From NCBI RefSeq assembly GCF_964204645.1, contig NC_134027.1, forward strand, positions 2,282,485-2,346,484: a stretch of DNA of 64,000 bases. Direction: 5' to 3'. This document shows, in pieces, positions 1 through 10,659 of this stretch. Both the position numbers and the translations under genes were made by a program. Position 1 is the stretch's first letter, and each line of letters opens with the position of its first letter. This DNA comes from Tubulanus polymorphus. Its lineage: Eukaryota > Nemertea > Palaeonemertea > Tubulaniformes > Tubulanidae. The notes below the pieces were generated by a model that saw only the letters and a list, made by a program, of their open reading frames with translations, ran no database searches and was not told where the DNA came from.

Positions 1-287
1 CATCAATGATTCCTGTGCCTGCTTACGCTATCTACAAGTTTGTCGTCACAACTGGAACATTTAGAGAGGTGAGTTATTACGAGCGAACCCACGAATTACG
101 TCATTGAAGGTCAAGGTTAGAGCGAAGATCGTAAGTTTTGGTTTCAATTTTTTTCCAGCGATGCCAAAAGTTGTTCCGTCCGGCTGGTGAATTTGGACGA
201 CCCACAAAAGTGGAAGATGGCGAGAAACCGCCATCATATTCGGAGATCGAAGGCGTAGTCAACTCAAATGACGTAACAGCTGTGTAG
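1..287 (+). CDS. SLC6-family Na+/Cl- dependent transporter, C-terminal end (partial)
   Basis: Two exons, 3..68 (frame from base 3) and 159..287, joined across a GTGAGT...CCAG intron in phase 0. The first ends the last membrane segment (SMIPVPAYAIYKF, then TTGTFRE); the second encodes the cytoplasmic tail starting RCQKLFRPAGEFG and stops at TAG 285-287. The IP-YAIYK segment followed by a basic linker and an LFRPA-type motif is typical of the SLC6 neurotransmitter/amino-acid transporter C-terminus. Substrate cannot be told from this fragment. The tail carries KPPSY, a PPxY-type WW-domain (NEDD4 ligase) motif, and ends VTAV, a class I PDZ ligand; both are known ways to control surface residence of plasma-membrane transporters. 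The rest of the gene lies upstream of the window. Family call is fairly sure, subfamily not. Confidence 0.72.
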
Positions 288-365
288 AAAACATGGATGT
301 GAACATTCCTTTCTAACAAAACGAGCGCATCACAGACCAGTAATCGGTGAATTGAGACGAAGTTA

Positions 366-970
366 AATAAAGGTGATCGAAAGGTTGGAAGATAGAAATA
401 TGCGTTGTTTGCTTGGTGAAACGAAAAGTCGGCAGATAGGCCTTTAATATCGAGTTAAATCCCAAGCAAACATTTTTAAATGTGTCTTATCGTAGAACTA
501 TATCGTAACATGCATGTACGTGTGTTTCCCATAGTCAAATATATGATATAAATAGTTATTATACCAGCGCGTGGATATTGTTGCGTTTTGTGGTTCCTGC
601 TTCGGGACTCACGAATTCACGAAAAAAAAAACAAATCATCTACTGAAAATTCTACATGTTTATCTATAAATTACTGTGTATAGATGTATATCTTATATTC
701 TCGTGTAAATTTTATCATATAACCATCGCAAACTTTTTCAGAAGTTCTTTAGGAAGAAAAATGATTTTAAAATGAAAGCTAAGGTTAAGTTACTCAAAAC
801 GATCGGATATAGATATGATGTAGGCTTGTTATATACTGATGATAACCAGTTCGTTCGACTCTCTTGTTCAATCTAGAATCTGTATTCACAAATACGACAT
901 GTATCAAAGTATGTAGATTTATATAGATCGGTTTCTGTATATTTGTAAAATAAAATGTATATAGAATAAA
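366..970 (+). terminator. SLC6 3'UTR and candidate poly(A) signals
   Basis: AATAAA hexamers on the plus strand at 366-371, 949-954 and 965-970 follow the SLC6 stop at 287. The close pair near 950-970, followed by a T-rich stretch, looks like the main site and would give a 3'UTR of about 680 nt. The first hexamer could give a short isoform. No coding signal is seen between. Confidence 0.5.
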
Positions 971-2280
971 AATACATGTTTACTGTCTTTTAATCTTATA
1001 GAATGATATAACGATAATTCCTCGAAAATAAGTATATATACTAGATAAATATGTATGTACATCTACTATGTATTTTTTTCACTACAAGTTCATGTATGTT
1101 TCAGAACGTACGTTATTGTATCATATTCTATAATTAGCCAATCAACAACGAATAATCATTATATTATCAAAGTTAAATTGATTTTGTTATAATCTAACAT
1201 AGATTAAAAAAACAGCTTAGATTAGATGATAAATTTACTAATGAACTAATTCACTAATTTGATGAATAGTTTCTGTGCAGATATCTAAAAAACCAGTCGT
1301 TAATCGTAAGAATGAACCCGAGCTCTAGATAGCTATTACCTACGTATCTTCGTGAATTTTCGCTAAAACTGAAAGTTATAATCATAGATCGTTTTTACAG
1401 CCTATTTCGGGCTGTTCTCGCTCGTATAATAGAGACTTGTTCGTTTAGATAATTGTATTTGAAATAAATAATTGTATCATATACGAAGAAATGTACGTAA
1501 TAAAGGCATAAGTGTATACAATCAATTATTCTTTTTAGTAATTTTGATTTTGAAAATAGTTTTAATCGTCGTACTTGTTTTCGGCGAGTGTGCAATCAAA
1601 AAAGTGTTTACGTGGAATAATTTATAGTGGTTACAAGACATTGAATGGGCGTGTCCGAACACCTTCTTCAAACCCTGTCGATGTTATTTGTAAAAAAAAT
1701 TAAAATCTTGAGTGTATAAGTCGAAATATTGAGGCCGAACAAAAATATCGCTTGTCTGTCTGTGTCTTGCATTTACAGCTAAGTGAGGTGACAATGTATT
1801 TCGGAAATAAAACGAGGCGTGCTAATTGAGTTTAACTGAGGAGTGTCTGGAAGCGAAATGACTTGCAACCTACAAAATGTATTATATATGTATATATAAA
1901 ACATAGCGAAGTCACTGATGTTTATCTTATTGCCGCTTCAGCTTTTTCATCAGAGATTCTTCGAAAGGTCACTTGAACCGATTTCTCATACTTGACCTGT
2001 CCAGTGATTAAAGGATTAGATTTAATTTCTAACACATATATGAACTCTGACGATAATCCCTTACGTCTTGTTGACTAAAACCGTATAGAGTAGTTCGTAT
2101 AACGGTCACTGTTCAGGTAGACAAACTTTCTGGACAAAACCATATCAATTTTTAGCAACGTGAACCATTATTATTACTAACACGTATTGAATAGTGTGAC
2201 CCGAACACTGCAGGCAGTAAACGATCGTGATATGACAACATACTGTTAATCGTTCAACCGGATGAAGGCGTTAAAAACAC
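971..2280. other. Non-coding AT-rich interval
   Basis: Between the SLC6 poly(A) site and the next promoter. Only short random ORFs without splice sites or recognisable protein signatures are present on either strand. I see no RNA gene or repeat array. Confidence 0.5.
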
Positions 2281-2282
2281 CG

Positions 2283-2324
2283 TTTTATATTCATACATTA
2301 AACTCGTGGCGGTATAGTTCAGTT
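2283..2324 (+). promoter_or_regulatory. Candidate core promoter: TATA-like box plus initiator
   Basis: TTTTATATT at 2283-2291 and a perfect TCAKTY initiator (TCAGTT) at 2319-2324 lie about 35 bp apart, immediately upstream of the ORF starting at 2341. The transcript leader would be about 20 nt. Confidence 0.35.
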
Positions 2325-2340
2325 AGATAAATTTGCGAAA

Positions 2341-2703
2341 ATGTCTACAGCAGAAGAAGATAAGACAATTCATCCATCTCTGGAACGTTTGGCTAGTATA
2401 CCATCCCCAACAAGGCGCACAGGAACAGCACCTGATATCGGAATGACAGGGTCCAAGATCGGGGCAGATGCGGTTCGACCTAGGACTGTAAATAACGGAG
2501 AACTGCGAGGCATTCTACGTCGAGTATCCCGACCGACTCTTTCCAGCAGCGCTCGAACATCCAGACCATTTGCCATGGAATCGTATCTTGATGGTGGTAA
2601 ATACGCCTGGCATAAAATGCCATTAATGAAAGACAACCACAGCATTCTATGGACGAATTCGGGATGCGTAAAATCCTCGTGCCGATTAAAGGGTTGCTCC
2701 TAA
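2341..2703 (+). CDS. Small basic hypothetical protein (120 aa), family not recognised
   Basis: Single-exon ATG ORF (2341-2703). The start context is GAAAATGTC, with a TATA/Inr pair upstream and an AATAAA at 2940-2945 about 240 nt after the stop, so it has the outline of a complete small gene. The protein is rich in Arg, Ser, Thr and Pro in its first 80 residues (for example SPTRRTG and RRVSRPT, the latter an RRxS-type kinase site). It then has a denser aromatic segment (YLDGGKYAWHKMPL) and a Cys-containing end (GCVKSSCRLKGCS). There is no signal peptide or membrane segment. I do not recognise the family and assign no function. The opposite strand also has a 91-codon frame; the promoter and poly(A) evidence favours the plus strand. 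It could instead be a chance ORF or one exon of a larger gene. Confidence 0.45.
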   Translation: MSTAEEDKTIHPSLERLASIPSPTRRTGTAPDIGMTGSKIGADAVRPRTVNNGELRGILRRVSRPTLSSSARTSRPFAMESYLDGGKYAWHKMPLMKDNHSILWTNSGCVKSSCRLKGCS

Positions 2704-2980
2704 ATACTCACATGAACAGTAGGGCTATCAAAACCCTGGTGAACATTTGCAGTTGATTGTTGTGTGATAGTTTACATTAACTGGTGACGTGATAAAAGGA
2801 TCTTATTTCTATGAATTATTCAGTCAGGACTGTCATTTAAAGCTGAATTGATTGGAAAGTAATGAAACAACTCGAATGATATGATAAATAGTACATGTGT
2901 ATATTTGCTTTTAGTTCTTTCGATTACAAAAAATTAAGAAATAAAAACGTAACGTCATTAAGTGTCATATTTGTTCGTTT

Positions 2981-4324
2981 TTAATGATCGGCGTTTCTAA
3001 CTGGCGTCTCATGACATGAAATTCTACTGTTGTGGCTTTCCTCTTCGACCTGTTTCACTGTTATTCGCAATGTGTTTGTCACTGTATGAGTTATGTTCTG
3101 CGGATTATTGTTATTTTTGATTGTTGTTATAGCATGAGACGATGTGCGGCTCTCCCTTGTAAACGTCTGCGAATGTGGCGTCGATGATCCAGCCGCATTT
3201 CTCAAGAACTGATAGAAATCGACACTACTTTGTTCGAAAGCTTGTGATTCCTCTCTGGGCAACGAGCCGGTTTTAACGAACGACTTCACTTTATGGCAAA
3301 TGTGGATAAGTTTTTCCCGTATCGCTACATTTTTAAGTCCATATACTAATGGATTTATGGCGAACGACATGAACGCTATCCACGTAAGAATCATTTCTAC
3401 ATATTTCGATGATACATTTATAGACGACGTTGCGAGCACAAGGTTCATAGTAAAGTACGGACCCCACAACAAGAAATATGCCCCTACAATCACAAATAAC
3501 GTCACGATTGCACGTTGATGCGCAAAAAGTGAAGTATTTGCCATCGTTGTGACTGTTCTACTGGTTTCCACTAAATCACCGCTATTTTCCCCTTGGGATA
3601 CCGTCTGCGAAATAGTGGGTATGGGATGAACTTGTGCGGCAGAGCGCCTCGCAATTCGATAGACCTGTAAATACATAACTAGGATGACAATCCCCGGTAT
3701 GATGAACGTTAAAACAGTACATACGATAACGAATCCATCAACGTGTCCGGTGGATGTCCAATTGAATGTGCACTGATAGCGTTCTTTTCGGTACTCGTAA
3801 ACATTCCACACAAACATCGGAAGACAACAAATTATTGATGACGTCACCCAGATTAGTATCACGATTATTGCTACTTTCTTCGGCGTCATCGCTACAGAAT
3901 GGCGCATAGGTAATTTAATCGAGAAAAACCGTTCAATACTGATGATACACGTACTGAAAATAGATGCGGTAACCAGAAAGTTTATCAGAAAACCGGCAGC
4001 TTTACAGAAATCGTCGCTAAATGTCCATTTTCCGTGGTAGAATGTAGTTATCGATAGCGGCAAAACAGTTCCACCGGCGATGATATCAATAATACACAGG
4101 TTTAAAACGAACACATTGCTGAGGTTGTTCCGTAGTAACTCATTTCCAATAACAGTCGCGAAGACAGTGATATTTGTGAAAAATGTTGTAAAGTTTATGA
4201 TTACAACAAAAACGAACAATACCCAGTCTTTACTGTATTCCAAATGGTCGTGCATATTGGTTCCTTTTATACTACTGTGGCAAACGGTGATGAAATTGTT
4301 GATGATAAATAAAACTGAAGTCAT
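2981..4324 (-). CDS. Class A G-protein coupled receptor, GPR161-like orphan
   Basis: Intronless seven-transmembrane receptor. The frame is open to 4369, but the first ATG is at 4324 (447 aa); a second ATG at 4255 directly precedes TM1 and is an alternative start. Visible hallmarks: TM1 with IGNELL (N1.50), TM2 LNLCIID, an extracellular GKWTF..DFCKAAG segment with the disulfide Cys, ERF replacing DRY at the end of TM3 (about residues 131-133), CLPMFVW in TM4, WGPY in TM6 and NPLVYG in TM7. The TM5 exit RIARRS..QVHPIP and the TM6 entry RAIVTLFVIVGAY resemble vertebrate GPR161, a ciliary receptor that restrains Hedgehog signalling, but its basic intracellular-loop ciliary motif is not evident here. 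The tail is long and Ser/Thr-rich. Membrane receptor: sure. GPR161 relationship: moderate. Confidence 0.85.
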   Translation of the reverse strand: MTSVLFIINNFITVCHSSIKGTNMHDHLEYSKDWVLFVFVVIINFTTFFTNITVFATVIGNELLRNNLSNVFVLNLCIIDIIAGGTVLPLSITTFYHGKWTFSDDFCKAAGFLINFLVTASIFSTCIISIERFFSIKLPMRHSVAMTPKKVAIIVILIWVTSSIICCLPMFVWNVYEYRKERYQCTFNWTSTGHVDGFVIVCTVLTFIIPGIVILVMYLQVYRIARRSAAQVHPIPTISQTVSQGENSGDLVETSRTVTTMANTSLFAHQRAIVTLFVIVGAYFLLWGPYFTMNLVLATSSINVSSKYVEMILTWIAFMSFAINPLVYGLKNVAIREKLIHICHKVKSFVKTGSLPREESQAFEQSSVDFYQFLRNAAGSSTPHSQTFTRESRTSSHAITTIKNNNNPQNITHTVTNTLRITVKQVEEESHNSRISCHETPVRNADH

Positions 4325-4430
4325 TCCATTCTGTCCACTGTGGCTGACCTGTTTGATCCCGATACTCACTCTTAGTCGCTAGTGTGAGAATTAAGTAGCA
4401 ATTTACAAGAAATTATATTTCACCCGACGT

Positions 4431-4440
4431 TTATATATAA
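4431..4440 (-). promoter_or_regulatory. TATA box for the GPCR
   Basis: On the minus strand the sequence reads TTATATATAA at 4440-4431, about 107 bp upstream of the ATG at 4324. That places a start site near 4400 and gives a leader of roughly 75 nt. Confidence 0.4.
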
Positions 4441-4800
4441 GACGGTTGTCTAGCGACCGATGATAAACAATTAAATATTTGAAGTGTGATGGATGGAGTT
4501 ATGATAATGGGTTTCACGATATTGTAACTATTTTGGAACTATATGAAATTAGTTTATAACAAAATAGAATGATGGTGGTTTGGTGGTTACGATATTCAAC
4601 ATCGTAATTCGTACATTGATCACAATCATCTCCTTGGATACTTAACTGGTGATGCGTAACTGAAAGCATTTAATATATTGACTCTTTATCGTTGGAAGAA
4701 AAGTCATAGGTCTAATTATTTACAATTAGTTAGCAGCTCGACGATCAGCAGTGAGAGATGGACAGCAGATGTATAGAATTCTGAACATTGGAAATATTTC
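4441..4800. other. Divergent intergenic region between GPCR and PAN gene
   Basis: No coding or RNA signal seen. The two flanking genes are transcribed away from each other, so this stretch probably holds both upstream regulatory regions. Confidence 0.45.
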
Positions 4801-4810
4801 TTTCATAAGA

Positions 4811-4820
4811 TTTATAAATA
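4811..4820 (+). promoter_or_regulatory. TATA-like box of the PAN-module gene
   Basis: TTTATAAATA at 4811-4820 lies 55-65 bp before the ATG at 4875, so transcription would start near 4845 with a leader of about 30 nt. Confidence 0.4.
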
Positions 4821-4874
4821 TGTGTGGATGCAACTTTGTCCTGTAGTAGACAAGATTTCTTTAATCTATTCGAA

Positions 4875-7800
4875 ATGCCTGTAGAGAAGTGTCAGATAAT
4901 TTGTTTAGTTTGTGTTATGGGTAAGTAAGCTTTTCTCATTTTGTCAGTGTTGAAATATTTTTTTCTTGTTCGTTCAAATGAAATGAGCATAGGAATAATT
5001 TGAATTAGAATTGTTATTCACATAAATTCCAACTAATAAGACTAACACAATTATTTCTTACCAAAGATTGCTTTTGACTTCAGCAAAACATTGATAGAAA
5101 TTGCCAGTTTCGGAGTAGGAATGATGCTCGATGTGTTTTTTCAGCAAAAATTTGCTTCGCTTTGGACGGTTACGCGATGCGACCATCAACTGCTTGTATC
5201 AGCACTCGTGGTCACAACAAGATATACAATACTTCACTGTTACAATCGTGTAAACAACTATGTGACGATGAAAAAGAATGCAACAGTTTCTACTTTTCGT
5301 CAAATCCTTTATTACTATCAAATTATCACGTTTGTCAGTTGTTACTCGGCAGTTTGTGTAGTTTCCCTCAGTTAAACCAACAATACAACGCCTACTACAA
5401 ACTTGGTACGTATCTCTAAATACCGTCGAAAGATTGTGAAAATGATGACGCTATACCGAATACATCGTCCTAGCTATCTTTTCCAGATCGCAGAAATTAT
5501 TTTCGGCTTGCAAACACGACTTGCCAATCAAATGCCAAAGCGTACGTTGAATATAATGTTGGCGAAGGTCCATTTGAGTGTAAACCTGCGAACACTTTAG
5601 TCTATACGACAGATTCTTATAAATGTACCAGTTTTAAAAATTGTTTTCCTGCTCAAGCCAAGCAAAATCATCACTTATACATCAAAATAGGTAATCGATA
5701 TGATCGCAAAATAACAAACTAATTTCTACCCACCCGATTGTTTTATCACCTTATACAACTGTTTTAGATAATATCCGTTACAAAACTATGTACGGAGAAT
5801 GCCAACGAAATGATTCAAATGAAGATATCATAACAATAATGGAGGACGTCGTTCTTTACAAACAAGAACCATTTTCTACACTAAGCTATGAATGTGAGAC
5901 AGAAGAGAACTGTGTCGCTGTCGAAATAAGAGATGTTAATATTAAGGCTGATGGAGACTTAGAAGCAACCGGTGTTTTATTATCAAAAAAATGCGATATA
6001 ATTAAGAAACCTGATTCTATTCCGTTCATTCGCATCCTTAAAAGTATGTAAAACAAATAATTATCGGGAGAAACCTTTTATTTAAACGATGTCTTTACGA
6101 CGGAGAGCGTTGGTTTATGATTCTCTGTTTTTGTTAATCAAGGTACTGCCGCGCGTAACTACTTCCTAATGAAAAATCTTCACTGCGGAAACACTGTAAA
6201 TAGAGGAAATAAATGGCCACTCGATTGTAAAAGAATTTGCGACGAAACCCCTGGATGTTTAGGTTTTAGGTCTAATTATAACAAGAAAACGATGAGCCAT
6301 TCATGCAGCCTGTTACATATTGATGATAGCGATTCGTGTAACTATCAAACTTGGGCAAACGGTGGATTTATGATCAAAGGTAGTAACAGAAATGAAAGAT
6401 TTGGTCGGTCCGTATGTCTTTCTATGAACAGATTTAGCTTAAACTTATTTCTATCAAATAGGTCAACCACGATTCCAACTTGTTTTTGGTGCTTGTAATG
6501 GAATCTTTAAGACTCAGACAGAAAATATGAAAGAATGTTCGGAATCTTGTCAAAATGATGAAGACTGTCAATCGTTTACGTATGAATCGATAGAAAATTG
6601 CACGATGTGGATGAACTTGTCCGACTGTCAGGAAAAGCAAAACACTACGTCACTATTTTATGTCAAAGCGTGTATGTTAACTTCATTTTACCAATCAGAA
6701 CACGACAAATTTCGGTATACATTTTAACCTGTTATATATGTTTCAGTGACGAGTGATTTGTGGGAGTATTCAATACACAGTTTCCACGTTGATATCGTAA
6801 CAGCTGATGTCATATCGGTTAATGTTAGCAATGTTACTGAATGTGCCACAGAATGTGATAATACAGTTCGTTGCGAAGGCTTCATATTTTCGTTCAGGCA
6901 AAGGCAATGCAAGCTCGCATATTCTGACCAGAGACAATTAACTGGAAAATTCATATTTCGAATGAATAGCTTTTATTACATTAAAGGTATGATTTGAGGC
7001 TATATTCGATATATATGATTCGAGGTCTATACCCGTGAAATTTTGATAACTTGGTGGTAATTAATGGAGTTTCATGTTTTAGATGCAAAAAACTTTTTTC
7101 GAGTGAGCAGAACTTCTTGCAGCCAGAACTCCTTCGACGGAGGTGAAATACTCAACTTGCAGTCATGTTCCGAGCAGTGCAAAAAGTCCAAAAAGTGTCA
7201 AGTCTTTCGCCAAATAGAAGGAATCTGTCATATGTACGAAACATGTGAGCCCACTGCAGGGGAAGGAGATCTATATTTTAAAATAGGTAGCTAATTATCT
7301 TCAATTAACTTTTCTGACGAGATGAAAATTTAATGATCGAATTTATCATAAATGCGCATACAAATGAATTCAACAGAAAACCAATTATGTATAGTTTTTT
7401 GTATTGTTTGGTTCTTGTTGCTTAGCGAATAGAAATTCATGAATATAAAGTAATGATTCAATTTCTATATCGTATTTTCTTTATGATAACATAATAAGGC
7501 GACTTCCACGGCTTTACTCGAATCGAATTGCCGCTAATTGGTGGTGAAAATAATGAAACGTCGATGTGCAGCGCTATTACAAACGCGACTACCTACAATA
7601 TTACTGAATTGATAGAAGAATGCAGCTCAAATGTGGATTGTGAAGGAGTCTGGTTCACTAGAGATCTCAGCAGTCAAATAAGAACCGCACAGAGTAGCTG
7701 CTTCTCACCGCCGGCCACAGAGCGAGGATTCCTGTTCGAAAAATTAGGTTAATATATCAAACGGAGATTTAGTTGGCAAAGGCGGTCTTAATAACTAGGC

Positions 7801-10659
7801 CTTTATGACGCTTTCATCCACCAGCTATTGATTTAGAATTATGGAAGCGTATAATCGTATAATGATATTAATTCATTTATCAATATATAAAACATGGACC
7901 TCTAACAAAATTGGATTGATTGGTGAAACTGTATCTCATCATATTGATGATGATGGTTTTTATTGCAATCTATAGATTACATTGTTCGGAACGGCGGTTA
8001 TACGTTATTTGAAAATGCGATACTAGAAAAACAAGGCAGAAAAGGCATCATTTCAAGTTTCAAATCAGATCTATCTGAATGTCACACAGTTTGTAACTCC
8101 AACTCGTCCTGTAAAACATTCGCCTTTGATCCGCCATCACAGAGCTGTTCATTGATCGACAAGTTTGTAATTTCGCCGGCATATTATAGAGTGAAATCAT
8201 CAAGAAAAGACGTGATTTTTACTCGCTGTAAGTATCATATTTATTTCATACTTTCGAGAAATATAACAAATTGAAGTGAAATGTGTCCACTTCATGCTTT
8301 AACATTGATTATGTTAAAATCTCTTTCTAAATTGCTCCATTATCCTGTAATGTTTTTATCTCTATGTTTCTCATTTGTCTTAAGTGAACTGTCTATCCAA
8401 TAATGTATCTGTTTTACATTAAGTTATTTTGAAGTTTGAATTTGTTCTCGACTCAATCCACACAGTGAAGAGTTAGGGGGATTTGACTCCGAAAATGAAC
8501 TTATACTAACTCTGAGATAACTCTTACCCACAGCTGTGGAACTGAATATACTGCTTGACAAAATGTAAATTGTTAAACATATGATTGTTTTTATTGCAAG
8601 ATGTGAAGGGATATGTTCTAAGGACAAACTACGATTGTGGTGGCGATTCTAAGAAGAGAGTTACTAGTATTCAGGAATGTTCTACGCGCTGTGATCAGTC
8701 TGAATTATGTTCTACATTCGATTGGCAAAACTCATCCGAGTGCGCTATCAACCCCTTCGAAAATGCGACTTGCAACATCATGAAATATTCGTACTCATAC
8801 TGGAAACAAAAGAGTAAGTATAGTAAAACTTCATCGACTAGATTTGGTTGCGGTTGGTGATGTATGCTGCCTGCAGCTCATGCTGAGGGACTTTCATGAA
8901 TTTCAGATATCAATGGTTTTATAATCAGACAAAAACCGTTTAAAGCGGATTCGCTGATGAAACAACGAGCAAGTAATTCATCAAAGATCGAGATGTTGAA
9001 ACAATCCGATGTCGATTCTGGAAAGGCTCGTTGTGATGAGAAATTCCATAACGAATCGGAGTCATGTGTAGGGTTTGCTGCTGTGGTACGTGGTTCTGGT
9101 GTCGACGTAATTCTCGGCGGAGACGTTGCTGAAAACGACTGGTTAATTAAAGTGGAAAACCTGCGAGGACAGCGAAATGAAACGACGTATGGAATTGTGT
9201 ACTACGAAAACATCGGTAGGACAATTCTATGCACTAGAATATTCCCTTAGTTATTACTTTAATTTCGATCGCTCGGATACAAAATTATTAATCTTATCCT
9301 ATTCCCTCTAATTTCAAATTTCTATTCTAATTCGTTATAAAATATTATCAGATATTAATGGTAAATCAAATACTTTATCTATGACGTTATTTGTTTTTTA
9401 TTAGAATTACAACACTACATAAGAATAAACAATGTATTAGAAACGTGTGAATCACAAGTGAATGAAATACCGATCGCGTATTCCGATCAATCGCTGATAG
9501 ATTGTCAACAGCTGGCGCAGATTTCCCATTCGCGAGGATTTATATTCGATTCAAAGACGCAGAAGTGTGAGTTTTTCTACCGTTACGATATTCGATCAAC
9601 GACTTGTCGCGAAGCATCAATTTTTTCATATACCCGCGGTAGGTTACAAGGTTATGTAGGTTCGAATTCGATCAGGTTTTGAATAAAGAATCAAATCATA
9701 GTTCAAATAATATGAAAATATTCTTAGATACAATACGAAATGTTCTTTTTCAAAATACTACCAAAAAAAAATTATTCCTTACTTTTGAAATTGTTGCCGT
9801 GTCCTATTTTAAGATACACCAACTCACGGCGTGCGAATTGGATCATGTTTAACCGACAACGACAGGTTATCTGTCGAGTACGAAAAAATGTCTTTGACAA
9901 AATGTGCCCAGAAGGCTTTAAACAGCGAAGCAAATTTTGAGTATAGTTTTCAACAAGGATGTTTACTTCAAGTCTCTAAAGAATGTTCAACCACGGATGG
10001 CAGTTCACAGCAACTTACGTATGATCTACTTCGTGAGTTCGTGCATAATTGATATCCTCGTGTTTTTGTTGTTCGCTCCATGTTCGTGAAGGTTTCACCG
10101 AATCAAATTCCAGATCAAGACGGATTCGTGCTTAGAAAGGGGTACTGCTGTCTACCACGTGATATTTCCACCATCAGAAACAGAAATGAAAACTGCTTGC
10201 AAGTGGGCTGTGCATACGGGTATGGAATGAGAATTGACTATGCGGCAGGCACGCTGAGTACTTGGGATTACGCAGAATCCAACAAGTGCTTTAAAGCGCT
10301 ACCGATGTCAGACTGTCATTCTTACAATATGATCGGTACGTGTTGTCAGTGGTGACTGGTGTCTTACCTCGTAAATGAGAAATTGTTTATGTAAGGATAA
10401 GATGTCTAACAACATTTATTTTTTAGCTGTAGATGGTTATGATTTTTTTGCCGAAAGCGGTTGCCGAAAATATGCAATACTCGATAAGGAGATCCCGTAC
10501 GGACCGAGCTCCTGTGCTGAGAAGTGTAACGACAACTCCAGATGCACTGCGTTTGTCGTGCGATATTCAAGTGGTGAAATCTTCTGCGAATTGTTTAAAA
10601 CCTGTAAATTTACATCTGATAAAGTAGAAATGTCATACGTCTATACTTTAAGTAAGTAA
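4875..10659 (+). CDS. Secreted multi-PAN/Apple-module protein (about 1,202 aa)
   Basis: Sixteen exons. The first (4875-4920) encodes a short hydrophobic signal segment, MPVEKCQIICLVCVM. The other 15 are 5145-5405, 5487-5690, 5768-6043, 6143-6379, 6462-6671, 6747-6986, 7083-7286, 7499-7747, 7976-8227, 8601-8813, 8907-9215, 9405-9638, 9814-10032, 10114-10335 and 10427-10659. Every internal exon is a multiple of 3, starts and ends in phase 1, and encodes one module of about 68-103 residues. Many show the PAN pattern CxxxCxxxxxCxxF...C, for example ECSESCQNDEDCQSF. Some modules have lost cysteines (8907-9215 keeps only two). PAN/Apple domains bind glycans or proteins outside the cell, so a secreted or matrix adhesive role is inferred. 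The last exon either stops at TAA 10657-10659 or is spliced at a GTAAGT at 10652 to further exons I could not place. No membrane anchor was found. Confidence 0.78.
8450..8547. mobile_element. Degenerate copy of a ~100-bp inverted-repeat element (family C)
   Basis: Lies in an intron of the PAN gene. Its core (GAAAATGAACTTA..TAACTCT) and right end (ACAGCTGTGGAACTG) match the element at 44253-44354, whose two ends are inverted copies of one another. The left end here is eroded. Confidence 0.4.

Noticed and set aside
4325-4369. Upstream extension of the GPCR frame
   Set aside because: The codon at 4369 is GTG, not ATG; in an animal gene the first plausible start is the ATG at 4324 (or 4255).
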